Source: Tannerella serpentiformis (GTDB lineage Bacteria; Bacteroidota; Bacteroidia; Bacteroidales; Tannerellaceae). From it: a stretch of DNA of 64,000 nucleotides. The translations under genes were made by a program, and so were the position numbers. The DNA lies in contig NZ_CP028365.1 in the NCBI RefSeq assembly GCF_003033925.1, positions 2,046,001 through 2,110,000 of the forward strand. The letters run 5' to 3'. Under the pieces are notes generated by a model. It saw nothing but the letters and a program-made list of their open reading frames with translations, had not been told where the DNA came from and did no database searches. The stretch's first letter is position 1, and the number at the start of each line of letters is the position of its first letter. Below, one piece after another: positions 16,975-24,593 of the stretch.

Positions 16975-19128
16975 ATGAACACCAAACACATCTATCTCGG
17001 GTTGCTCGGAGCAGCCCTCGTATTCATGGCTGCATCGTGCAGCTCTAACCAAACAGAAGGAGAGAAAATTTTGAAGCAATCCGATTTTCCCGCGCCGCCA
17101 GTGGCTGAGGTTCACCCTGACACCTTCGTCAACTTCGGCAAGCAGCGCATCGACAACTACTACTGGATGAAGGATAAGACGAATCCTAAAGTCATCGAGT
17201 ACATCAAGGCCGAGAACGCCTACACCGACACCGTCATGGCCTCTACCCGCGACCTACAACAGAAGATCTACGACGAGATCCTGGGTCGCATCAAGGAGGA
17301 CGATGAGAGTTATCCCACCTACGACGACGGCTATTACTACTACAGCCGCACCGAGAAGGGCAAGCAATATCGCACCTACTGCCGCCGCAAGGGATCGATG
17401 GACGCCCCCGAGGAGGTGATCTTCGACGTCAATAAACTGGCGGCCGGTAAGCAAGCCTTCATCTTCCGCGGCTACATCATCAGTCCGGACAACAGCAAGG
17501 CGGCCTACTTCTACAACGAGACCGGATCGTATGCCGAGTTCACCATGAAGGTGCGCGACCTTGCCTCCGGACAGGACGTCGGCTTCGCCGTCGAGGGCGC
17601 CGCATCCGTGGCTTGGGCCAACGACAACCGCACGCTCTTCTACAGCGCCATCGACCACACCCTTCGCTCATCGAAGATCTTCCGCCGCGAGCTCGACGCT
17701 GCCGAAGGAACACTCGTCTACGAAGAGAAGGACGCCAAGTTCAGCACCTACGTCTCGGCCACAAAGACGAAGCAATTCATCTTCATCACCTGCGGCAGCT
17801 CCACCACCTCGGACGAGCGCTACATCTCGGCCGATCGGCCCACGGACCCCTTCAAAGTCTTCCTGCCCCGCACGAAGGACGTCGAGTACAGCGTCTATGC
17901 CCACGCCGACCGCTTCTTCATCCGCTATAAAGACAAGGAGCACCTCAACGGACTCATCTACGAGGCGCCCCTCACGGGCTACGAAGACCGCAAAACGTGG
18001 AAGGAATTCCTGCCCTACGACAAGGACGTCCGCATCGAAGCCCTCGACGTGCTCAAGGATTACGTAGCCTTGGAGCTTCGCAAGAACGGCCTCAACGAGA
18101 TCCGTATTAAGCCCATCAACGGTGGCGAAACGAAGACCATCGCCTTCCCCGAACCCGTTTACACCGTCTCCCTCGGCGGCAATCCGGAGTACGACGCCAC
18201 CACGATCCGCTACACCTACACCTCCCTCAACCGCCCCTCGACGCTCTACGAATATGCCATCACCGACGGCAAGACTACGAAGCTCAAGGAGCAAGAAGTG
18301 CCCTCCGGCTTCAACCCCGACGACTACGTCGTGGAGCGCCTCTGGGCCACCGCTCCGGACGGCGTCCGAGTGCCCATGGCCGTGGTATATAAGAAAGGCA
18401 TCAAACGCGACGGATCGGCGCCCGCCTTGCTCTACTCCTACGGATCGTACGGCAGCAGCTCCGACGTCTACTTCAGCCCCGCCTATTACAGCCTCATCGA
18501 CCGCGGCTTCGTCTTCGCCATCGCGCAGATCCGCGGCGGAAGCGACCTCGGCGAACAGTGGTACGAAGACGGCAAGCTGCTCAAGAAGAAAAACACCTTC
18601 ACCGACTTCATCGCCTGCAGCGAGCTGCTCATCAACGAGCATTACACCTCCGCCTCGCGTCTGGCAGCGATGGGTGGCAGCGCCGGCGGCCTGCTCATGG
18701 GCGCCGTGGCCAACATGCGCCCCGACCTCTACCAGACGATCGTCGCCCAGGTGCCCTTCGTGGACGTCATCAACACCATGCTCGACGAGTCGCTGCCCCT
18801 CACCACCGGCGAATACGAAGAGTGGGGCAACCCCAACGAGGAGGAGTATTACAACTACATGCTCTCCTATTCGCCTTACGATAATATCCGGGCGCAGAAC
18901 TACCCCAACATGCTCGTCACCGGGGGCCTGAACGACTCCCAAGTGCTCTTCCACGAGCCCCTCAAGTACGTCGCCAAGCTCCGCTCCATGAAGACGGACG
19001 ACAACATCCTCATCCTCCACATGGACATGGATTCCGGCCACGGCGGCGCCACCGGGCGCTACGATAGCATCAAGGACACCGCCTTCGAGTTCGCCTTCAT
19101 CCTCAATCGCGTCGGCATAGCCAAATAA
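16975..19128 (+). CDS. S9 prolyl oligopeptidase, oligopeptidase B-like lipoprotein
   Basis: 717 residues. The lipobox MAASC is near residue 23. The N-terminal peptidase-S9N domain begins at RIDNYYWMKDKTNPKVIEYIKAENAY, typical of the PtrB/oligopeptidase B branch, followed by a seven-bladed propeller. The catalytic domain has GGSAGG (Ser 569), GLNDSQV (Asp 654) and DSGHGGATGR (His 689). Related enzymes cut short peptides after basic residues, or after Pro in the POP branch. With DPP5- and DPP IV-type enzymes in the same window it fits extracytoplasmic peptide breakdown. Array D separates it from the DUF4349 gene, and a strong terminator follows. Confidence 0.9.
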   Translation: MNTKHIYLGLLGAALVFMAASCSSNQTEGEKILKQSDFPAPPVAEVHPDTFVNFGKQRIDNYYWMKDKTNPKVIEYIKAENAYTDTVMASTRDLQQKIYDEILGRIKEDDESYPTYDDGYYYYSRTEKGKQYRTYCRRKGSMDAPEEVIFDVNKLAAGKQAFIFRGYIISPDNSKAAYFYNETGSYAEFTMKVRDLASGQDVGFAVEGAASVAWANDNRTLFYSAIDHTLRSSKIFRRELDAAEGTLVYEEKDAKFSTYVSATKTKQFIFITCGSSTTSDERYISADRPTDPFKVFLPRTKDVEYSVYAHADRFFIRYKDKEHLNGLIYEAPLTGYEDRKTWKEFLPYDKDVRIEALDVLKDYVALELRKNGLNEIRIKPINGGETKTIAFPEPVYTVSLGGNPEYDATTIRYTYTSLNRPSTLYEYAITDGKTTKLKEQEVPSGFNPDDYVVERLWATAPDGVRVPMAVVYKKGIKRDGSAPALLYSYGSYGSSSDVYFSPAYYSLIDRGFVFAIAQIRGGSDLGEQWYEDGKLLKKKNTFTDFIACSELLINEHYTSASRLAAMGGSAGGLLMGAVANMRPDLYQTIVAQVPFVDVINTMLDESLPLTTGEYEEWGNPNEEEYYNYMLSYSPYDNIRAQNYPNMLVTGGLNDSQVLFHEPLKYVAKLRSMKTDDNILILHMDMDSGHGGATGRYDSIKDTAFEFAFILNRVGIAK

Positions 19129-19165
19129 GCGTCGGCCGGTGTGTCTGTCCACACACCATTTGCGA

Positions 19166-19215
19166 TGAAAGCCCCCTTTCTGCTTCAAACGAGCAGGGAG
19201 GGGGCTTTCCTTTTT
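19166..19215 (+). terminator. Terminator after the oligopeptidase gene
   Basis: AAAGCCCCC...CTGC pairs with GCAG...GGGGGCTTT (19166-19207), followed by a TTTTT run. Confidence 0.8.
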
Positions 19216-19255
19216 CTGGCGACACCTTATACACCAGCCTTTTATGCTTACTTCT

Positions 19256-19482
19256 CATCAAAATCGGATCACTTAAGAGCTTCAAAACCTCATGTGTCAT
19301 CAAAATTCGATCACGCGAGAGGTGAAAAAGCTCGTGCGTCATCAAAATTCGATCACGTGAGAGTTAAAAAAGCTCGTGCGTCATCAAAATTCGATCACGT
19401 GAGAGGTAAAAAAGCTCGTGCGTCATCAAAATTCGATCACGCGTGAACAAAATTTGATCACAAGCTAGCTTATTGTTGCTCA
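19256..19482. repeat. Array E: 42-bp tandem repeat, left of the mobile element
   Basis: CATCAAAATTCGATCAC-type starts at 19256, 19298, 19340, 19382 and 19424, exactly 42 bp apart. A half-period (21 bp) copy, GAACAAAATTTGATCAC, follows at 19445. The palindrome is TCACGTGA, or TCACGCGTGA at the junction. Roughly the last 90 bases match the array at 36336-36500 closely, so this array lies on both sides of the 17-kb element. Confidence 0.92.
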
Positions 19483-19735
19483 TCTAGAAAACTATTCAGA
19501 AATATCCCTCTGTAAAAGAAGAAGTTAGTCGGTCGTAGGCATTGGATAGGTAACGAAGTGGAAACGAGCGAAGCGCTTGGGGTTGCTGGAATCTGCACAA
19601 ACAAAGGGCGCTTGTCATTTGAGAGTGCAATGTTACTATGACTATTTGAAAAACAGGCGTTTTTGATGCGATTCTCTCGATTTGGCTTTCGGTTTGGGAA
19701 AGGTCGGGATGGAGGGAGCGGATGAACGTCTAACA

Positions 19736-20722
19736 TCATATTCCCCGCCCTCGCTTCTTCTTTTTCCCGGCTTGGTTTCTTAAGCGTCGCTGCCATGCGA
19801 TCTCAGCGTAGTCTGTGCCGTGGGTCTGTAGGATTGTTACTTCGCCCACCTCTGAAAGAAGGCTTCCCGCGGTGTCTAAAGCAACGTCCACAACGGGGCT
19901 TGCGACTTGTGCGGTAGGTGTACTGTCTTTCGTAGGGATCATGGAGGATTGGATGATGGGCTTCTGCGCATTGCCGGTCTCGAACTGTTTCGGCAGGGTG
20001 CGAAAACCAAACTCACGACCGATCTCGGAGGCCTTGAAACTGTGGCCGTCGTAGGTAAACTTCAGCCCATAGACTTTGCCCTGCTTGTTCTTCATGCGCT
20101 CGATCGTGACGCCGCTTTGGTGGAGTTCGTAGAGGAACATGGAGTGACCCGACAGGCCTTTTCCTTTGTGCTTCTCGAGCAAGGCGTAGCAGATGTTCCG
20201 AACCTGCTGCTTTGTCCGCTCTCTTGCGGGATCGGCTTGGACTTTCCGATGCGGTCGCGCGGAGTGGACTTCGTTGGCGATGGTCAGCCCGTACTTGTGG
20301 CTGAGATCTTCGGCCACTCTGGCTGCCCGATTGCTCACAAAAGTGGTGTCGTAGACCTGCCCGCCAAGGCTGATCCGATTGGCGATGATATGGATGTGTA
20401 GATTGTCGGTGTCTTTGTGCGTGACGGCCACCTATTGATGATCGTCCAGCCCCATCTGCTTGGCAAAGAGCAGGGCGAGGCGGTTCAGGGTCTTGAACGT
20501 CATCTGCGGCTCGTCCTGCGGGGCGATGCCGATCTCGATGCGCAGGAACTTGTTTTTGCAACGGCTGTTGTAGTTGTTGATCAGCCTCATCTCCTCGTGA
20601 ATTTCCTTTGGCGTTTCGCCGCACAGGTTGTGGAGGGCGAGAATTCGGCCGAGTTTGCCTTCGCGAAAAACATACTCCAGCGCGTTACTTCCATGCGCGA
20701 TGGCCTTACACTTTGCGATCAT
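19736..20722 (-). pseudogene. MobA-type relaxase interrupted by an in-frame amber stop
   Basis: One reading frame of 329 codons is broken by a TAG at 20432-20434 (codon 97). The first part runs MIAKCKAIAHGSNALEYVF to MGLDDHQ. Immediately after the stop comes VAVTHKDTDNLHIHIIANRI, the relaxase three-His metal motif. The domain is therefore cut between its nicking Tyr region and its metal site. Relaxases usually have a Tyr or similar residue at this point (Y-V-A-V-T-H), so a single-base TAY to TAG change would explain it. The C-terminus is Lys/Arg-rich (KKKKRGRG). The first ATG overlaps the mobC gene. A GTG after the stop might start a truncated protein, but it would lack motif I. Sequencing error is the alternative. 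Confidence 0.8.
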
Positions 20723-21110
20723 GATCTTCGATATTTAAGCGCTTAAATACCTCCTCTGGAACCCGGTAGCGGGGGCTGAAGAACCGCTTAAAAGCGATCT
20801 TGGCATAGGTGGCGAGGGCTTTCGTAGCGTCCACCCAGGCGGGATCTTTGACCTTGATCAGGTTAGAGATGTGTGCGTAGAATAGTGCCGTCTGACGAAG
20901 GATGGCGAGCGCCTCCTTCTCGTTGTCGCCTATCGGAGGGACGGCGATGACGGATCCACCGAGCAACATCTCACGGCAGTAGTCGGAGTACTTCCGCCCC
21001 GCGTTCGCAGCTCTCGAGCGGATCCGCTCCTTCTCCTCGGCTGTGCATCGGACCTTGATAAAGGCGATTTTGTTCGTCTTCTTGTCTTCCTTTTTGGGGT
21101 GTCTTTCCAT
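20706..21110 (-). CDS. MobC-like relaxosome accessory protein
   Basis: 134 residues. The basic N-terminus (MERHPKKEDKKTNKIAFIKV) leads into RCTAEEKERIRSRAANAGRKYSDYCREMLLGG, a ribbon-helix-helix fold typical of plasmid and transposon mobilization proteins. The C-terminal half (ALAILRQTALFYAHISNLIKV...ATYAKIAFKRFF) matches the usual MobC helical region. Such proteins bind oriT and assist the relaxase. It overlaps the relaxase by 17 bases and lies about 100 bases from a hairpin that may be oriT. Confidence 0.8.
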   Translation of the reverse strand: MERHPKKEDKKTNKIAFIKVRCTAEEKERIRSRAANAGRKYSDYCREMLLGGSVIAVPPIGDNEKEALAILRQTALFYAHISNLIKVKDPAWVDATKALATYAKIAFKRFFSPRYRVPEEVFKRLNIEDHDRKV

Positions 21111-21213
21111 GTAGATAGGTCTTTTCTGTGGTGCTTATTCTATGGTTGGGGGCGATGAGAACGGATGTGATTACGGCCCTCTCCTCCGTTCGCTAAGGGC
21201 GGGGGAGCAAGCG

Positions 21214-21273
21214 CAGTTTGTGGGAACAAACTGACGTCTTGCATTACCGTCGTCACGCATTACCGTCGTCACG
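21214..21273. other. Candidate oriT region (hairpin plus 16-bp direct repeats)
   Basis: A perfect hairpin CAGTTTGT-GGGA-ACAAACTG (21214-21233) is followed by two copies of CATTACCGTCGTCACG (21242-21257, 21258-21273). Placement just upstream of the mobC-relaxase pair is where oriT is expected. The nick site cannot be assigned. Confidence 0.4.
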
Positions 21274-21390
21274 CTCCGTTACATACCCGCTGTATTTCTT
21301 TCAATCAGTGCATGCCATGCGTTCAGACAGTTATTGATTGCTTGACGTGCATATTGTTCGTGAACTCTTTGATGGATCCGTGTGCTTGGA

Positions 21391-21591
21391 TTACAGCTTT
21401 CGCCACTCCTTGATCTCCTCGGCGTAGTCCTCCAAATGGGCGCGCACGATGCGTTCCACGAAGCTCGAGAGATTAGCGCCCCTGTCTCCCAATCGACGGA
21501 CAACGAAGTCGGCGCGCTCCTGAGTTGCCCGACTCAAATAGACTGCCCGACGTTCGATCAGCTCTAAGAGATCTCCGTTGAGGTACGGAGA
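21391..21591 (-). pseudogene. DUF3408-family protein, C-terminal fragment
   Basis: On the minus strand, upstream of a TAA at 21391-21393, an open frame reads DLLELIERRAVYLSRATQER, then ADFVVRRLGDRGANLSSFVE and RIVRAHLEDYAEEIKEWRKL. This is the C-terminal part of DUF3408, a small protein common in mobilization regions of Bacteroides elements. There is no ATG, and a stop codon appears at 21592-21594 inside array F. The 5' half of the gene is therefore missing, replaced by the array. Confidence 0.7.
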
Positions 21592-21822
21592 TCAAAAACA
21601 CTTGTCGGAGAGATCTCCGTAGGGGTACGGAGATCAAAAACACTTGTCGGGAAGATCTCCGTAGGGGTACGGAGATCAAAAACACTTGTCAGGGAGATCT
21701 CCGTAGGGGTACGGAGATCAAAAACACTTGTCAGGGAGATCTCCGTAGGGGTACGGAGATCAAAAACACTTGTCGGGGAGATCTCCGTAGGGGTACGAAG
21801 ATCAAAAACTGATGTGCGGGGC
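21570..21822. repeat. Array F: 42-bp tandem repeat, 6 units, inside the mobile element
   Basis: ATCTCCG begins at 21571, 21613, 21655, 21697, 21739 and 21781, exactly 42 bp apart. Each unit holds a strong hairpin: GATCTCCGTA, four-base loop, TACGGAGATC, then AAAAACACTTGTCGGG. The array lies between two truncated genes (DUF3408 fragment on the left, primase fragment on the right). Confidence 0.95.
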
Positions 21823-21842
21823 CTTCCATCGGCTGACGGAGA

Positions 21843-22100
21843 TTAAAAGTACCTGCACTTGGGCTTATCGCCAATTTGACACGGTTGCCTTGTGCTTCCG
21901 CCGCGGCCTTCGGCGTAGTCAATCCACAGGTTCTTCTCGGTATCCACCTTGAAGCTCGGGTGGCGTTCCTCCCGCAATGGTGAACGGTACATTGCATAGG
22001 CCGCCAGCCGTCGGACGGGCGTGATGCCTTTACTTTCCAAGTACGCCGTGATGGGGTACCGCTTGATGGTCGATAGGTTTTCTTCTTTCATGGTGATCAA
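21843..22100 (-). pseudogene. CHC2-type primase, N-terminal fragment
   Basis: 85 codons. LSTIKRYPITAYLESKGITP, then AAYAMYRSPLREERHPSFKV and DTEKNLWIDYAEGRGG match the start of the DnaG-like CHC2 primases carried by Bacteroides mobilizable elements, which are usually around 300 residues. After GRGG the frame reads STRQPCQIGDKPKCRYF and stops at the edge of array F. The catalytic Toprim part is absent, so the gene is truncated. It is the mirror of the DUF3408 fragment on the other side of the array. Confidence 0.7.
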
Positions 22101-22262
22101 ACATTGAGATGGGTAATGAAATGGTGTGGTGTTTTATTGGAATGCAAGTGATTTAAGATCAAACACCTGTACTTTTTGGCTTCTTCTTACTACAAACTAC
22201 AATCGCCATAATCGATTGTTTTCCAATAGCATCCATACAAATCGAAGTCACTACGCGGCTGA

Positions 22263-23516
22263 CTACATGTTACTACTACATGATTGGAGGAGGGGACAGG
22301 GGAGGATCTTTCGGATTTTGTAGACGTATAGCGGGCTACCGCCGTTCCGCCGTCGGCTGACCTTGATGTATCCGACCCTTTTCAAGGCCTCTCCCATACG
22401 TTTGGCCTTAAGCGGTTGGCGCGTGTAGGTGCCGAGGTAAGTCAAGATTTCGGTCGTTGTCAGGTAGGAGCAATCGCTGTCGGTGGTCGGCAGCTCGAAA
22501 CAGCGCAACAGGAGCTCCGTCTCCGCGGTCTGCACTTGGAACGCCTCACTTTCGCGATACAACTCCGCGATCTCCTCATCGTTGAACCAATACCGATAGC
22601 CCGATTGCAACAGCGATTTCGCCTCCGCATAGACGGCGTCCATCGAGACTGCTCTCGCCCGATCGATGTCGATGGAAAGCACCTCGAAGGGCAGGAAGCG
22701 CCTGCTGCCGGTGGGGGCGGTGAGGAAGTCGTTGCCGTTCACCGAGGCCACGAAGCTCGCCATGTGGGGGTGCTCCTCCACGTGCTTGTCGTAGGGCATG
22801 CGGTACTTGACCATCGGGCAGGTGATCAGGTTTTTCAGTTCGTTTTCGTCCCGCTTGTTGAGCGCCTTGAGCTGGTCGTCGATGTTGATGATGAGGTTCT
22901 GCCCGACGTAGGTCAGCGTGTCTTTTTCCTGCGGATAGATCTTGCCGGTATAGCTGTAGCCGTGCAGCTTACGCGGGCAAAGCAGGTCGAGAAACGTCGT
23001 CTTGAATCGTCCCTGTTCACCGGTTAAGACCAGGTAGGTGTGGTTGCGACACGCGTGGTCGTCCATCGCGTTGGCGACTACAGCCACAAGCCATTTTGTC
23101 AAGTACAGCAGCCATATCTCTGAGTTACGGACGACGACGCAGTCGGCCAACTCACGGATGGCGTGCGCCGCTGAATCATCCATTGCAGCGGTGGGCAAGG
23201 CCTTGAAATACGCCTGTATGGGATTGACACGGGGCGAAAAGCTGCTTTCGATGATCGAGTAGAGGTTGTCTGGGGAGGTCGTGATCCCGGCCTCGTTGTC
23301 AAGTTCGCGGCGCAGCGTGTTGATCTCATAGCTACCGACTTTTACGAATCGGGTGTCCTCCCGGCCGCAATATTCCGCCCGTCCCCAAACGGTGTTGTAT
23401 CGGAACGTGTAATGCCGGGCGAGGTAGGCCTCGATCTCCCCGTTCTTTGATGAACGTCCGCCGTTGTCCGGTGTTTTGCTGGTGTTTATGTTGCTTCTAT
23501 CTGCCTGTTTCTTCAT
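22263..23516 (-). CDS. Virulence-associated E (VapE/VirE) family ATPase
   Basis: About 417 residues from MKKQADRSN. The N-terminal helical part (EIEAYLARHYTFRYNTVWGRAEY) is followed by a P-loop region LVLTGEQGRFKTTFLDLL (Lys 172), then IINIDDQLKALNKRDENELKNLIT, MVKYRMPYDKHVEEHPHMASFVASVN and FLTAPTGSRRFLPFEV, an arginine finger region. This is the VapE/D5-like helicase-primase partner found in mobilizable elements and satellites, acting in element replication. Start 23516 is chosen; an in-frame extension to 23672 shows no conservation. The final residues (LPCPLLQSCSSNM) may be junk sequence. Confidence 0.82.
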   Translation of the reverse strand: MKKQADRSNINTSKTPDNGGRSSKNGEIEAYLARHYTFRYNTVWGRAEYCGREDTRFVKVGSYEINTLRRELDNEAGITTSPDNLYSIIESSFSPRVNPIQAYFKALPTAAMDDSAAHAIRELADCVVVRNSEIWLLYLTKWLVAVVANAMDDHACRNHTYLVLTGEQGRFKTTFLDLLCPRKLHGYSYTGKIYPQEKDTLTYVGQNLIINIDDQLKALNKRDENELKNLITCPMVKYRMPYDKHVEEHPHMASFVASVNGNDFLTAPTGSRRFLPFEVLSIDIDRARAVSMDAVYAEAKSLLQSGYRYWFNDEEIAELYRESEAFQVQTAETELLLRCFELPTTDSDCSYLTTTEILTYLGTYTRQPLKAKRMGEALKRVGYIKVSRRRNGGSPLYVYKIRKILPCPLLQSCSSNM

Positions 23517-23778
23517 AATGGGCTTGAATGAGTTCTTGAGGGTGAAGGTGTGATAGGCATCCCCAGCATCCAAGCATGCAGTGCTGTCCGGCATGATGTT
23601 GCGTCCAATTGCTGCCAAAGTCGTCAGAGGGTAGGCTTTACAAGGAAGTGATTCGCTCCTTCGATAAGACAAAATGGCAGTGAAAGGAAGGGGAAGGGGG
23701 ATGATTCGCGGGCTGCTATCTGCTTTCCGTTGCGGCTGTTTTTCGAATAAGCGAAAGTCGCCCCTTGCTGCGCCGGTT

Positions 23779-23838
23779 GTATCCCTGCTGTTCCATTTGC
23801 ATCCCTACTGTTCCATTTGCATCCCTACTGTTCCCGAT
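23779..23838. repeat. Three 20-bp direct repeats upstream of the excisionase genes
   Basis: GCATCCCTACTGTTCCATTT-type units at 23779, 23799 and 23819, exactly 20 bp apart (about two helical turns). They lie in the 400-base gap between the VapE gene and the first HTH gene and resemble iterons or an operator. The rest of the gap shows no gene. Confidence 0.7.
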
Positions 23839-23925
23839 TGCGTTGACAGCGTTTGGCGTGCGATTACGTTTGCCGCCGAAAACAGTAAAACCTAAATACC
23901 AACCAGAAAACTAATACGTGAAACC

Positions 23926-24219
23926 ATGAAGTATTTGATTATTACAGAGGCCGATTGGCAGAACCTGCGTGACGAGGTACTGAGCCTTGCGGAATGTTAC
24001 CTGAAGGCTTTCGGAGAACCATCTAAACACACGGATTGGTTGCATAACGGAAACGTTTGCCGACTGCTCGGCATCAGCAAACGCACTCTGCAACATTACC
24101 GTGACGCAAGTGTGTTGCCCTTCGCACAGATCGGGCACAAGTGCTATTACAAACGAGAGGACGTGGAGCGGCTGCTCTGCGTAAAGTCTGACAAAACGGC
24201 AAACACGACGAAGCGATGA
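23926..24219 (+). CDS. Excisionase-like helix-turn-helix protein
   Basis: 97 residues. A MerR/Xis-type winged HTH lies near residues 41-85 (GNVCRLLGISKRTLQHYRDASVLPFAQIGHKCYYKREDVERLL). Small HTH_17 proteins of this kind act as excisionases or recombination directionality factors in Bacteroides elements. It overlaps the next gene by four bases, so the pair is coupled. The 20-bp repeats 90-150 bases upstream could be its operator. Confidence 0.8.
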   Translation: MKYLIITEADWQNLRDEVLSLAECYLKAFGEPSKHTDWLHNGNVCRLLGISKRTLQHYRDASVLPFAQIGHKCYYKREDVERLLCVKSDKTANTTKR

Positions 24220-24521
24220 TGAAAGCAATTCAAGAATTGAGTATGGAAACGGGTGAGATGCAGGTGGTCCTCTCCGCCTTGCGACGCGTCAGGGAACGGA
24301 TTCGGGAAGTGTCGGAGACGCACCGGCCACTATTCGGAGGCGAACATTTCCTCACGAGCAAGGAAATATGTGAACGACTATACATCAGCCCTCGCACATT
24401 ACAGGATTACCGCGATCGGAGGATCATCCCTTACACGCAGTTCGCCGGCAAGATCCTCTACAAGGCCTCAGACTTAGCAAGGATCCTGGAGGAGAATTAC
24501 AAGGGAGGCGGGAAACGGTAA
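24216..24521 (+). CDS. Second excisionase-like helix-turn-helix protein
   Basis: 101 residues. The N-terminal helix MQVVLSALRRVRERIREV is followed by the HTH_17 domain HFLTSKEICERLYISPRTLQDYRDRRIIPYTQFAGKILYKASDLARIL. It is a paralogue of the preceding gene in the DNA-binding part. Two Xis-like proteins with two tyrosine recombinases is a common arrangement in Bacteroidetes mobilizable elements. A role in excision or in control of element genes is inferred. Confidence 0.8.
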   Translation: MMKAIQELSMETGEMQVVLSALRRVRERIREVSETHRPLFGGEHFLTSKEICERLYISPRTLQDYRDRRIIPYTQFAGKILYKASDLARILEENYKGGGKR

Positions 24522-24593
24522 GGTGAGGAAGCACGCATGCGAGAATTGGGATTAGCATTTACTTTCTATCCCCCAATCGTCCATTTTCTTAGG

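Noticed and set aside
17668-19188. A 506-codon open frame antisense to the oligopeptidase gene
   Set aside because: Shadow of a real gene. No family resemblance.
19470-19796. A 108-codon minus-strand frame near the left border of the element
   Set aside because: It overlaps the relaxase 3' end and shows no conserved features.
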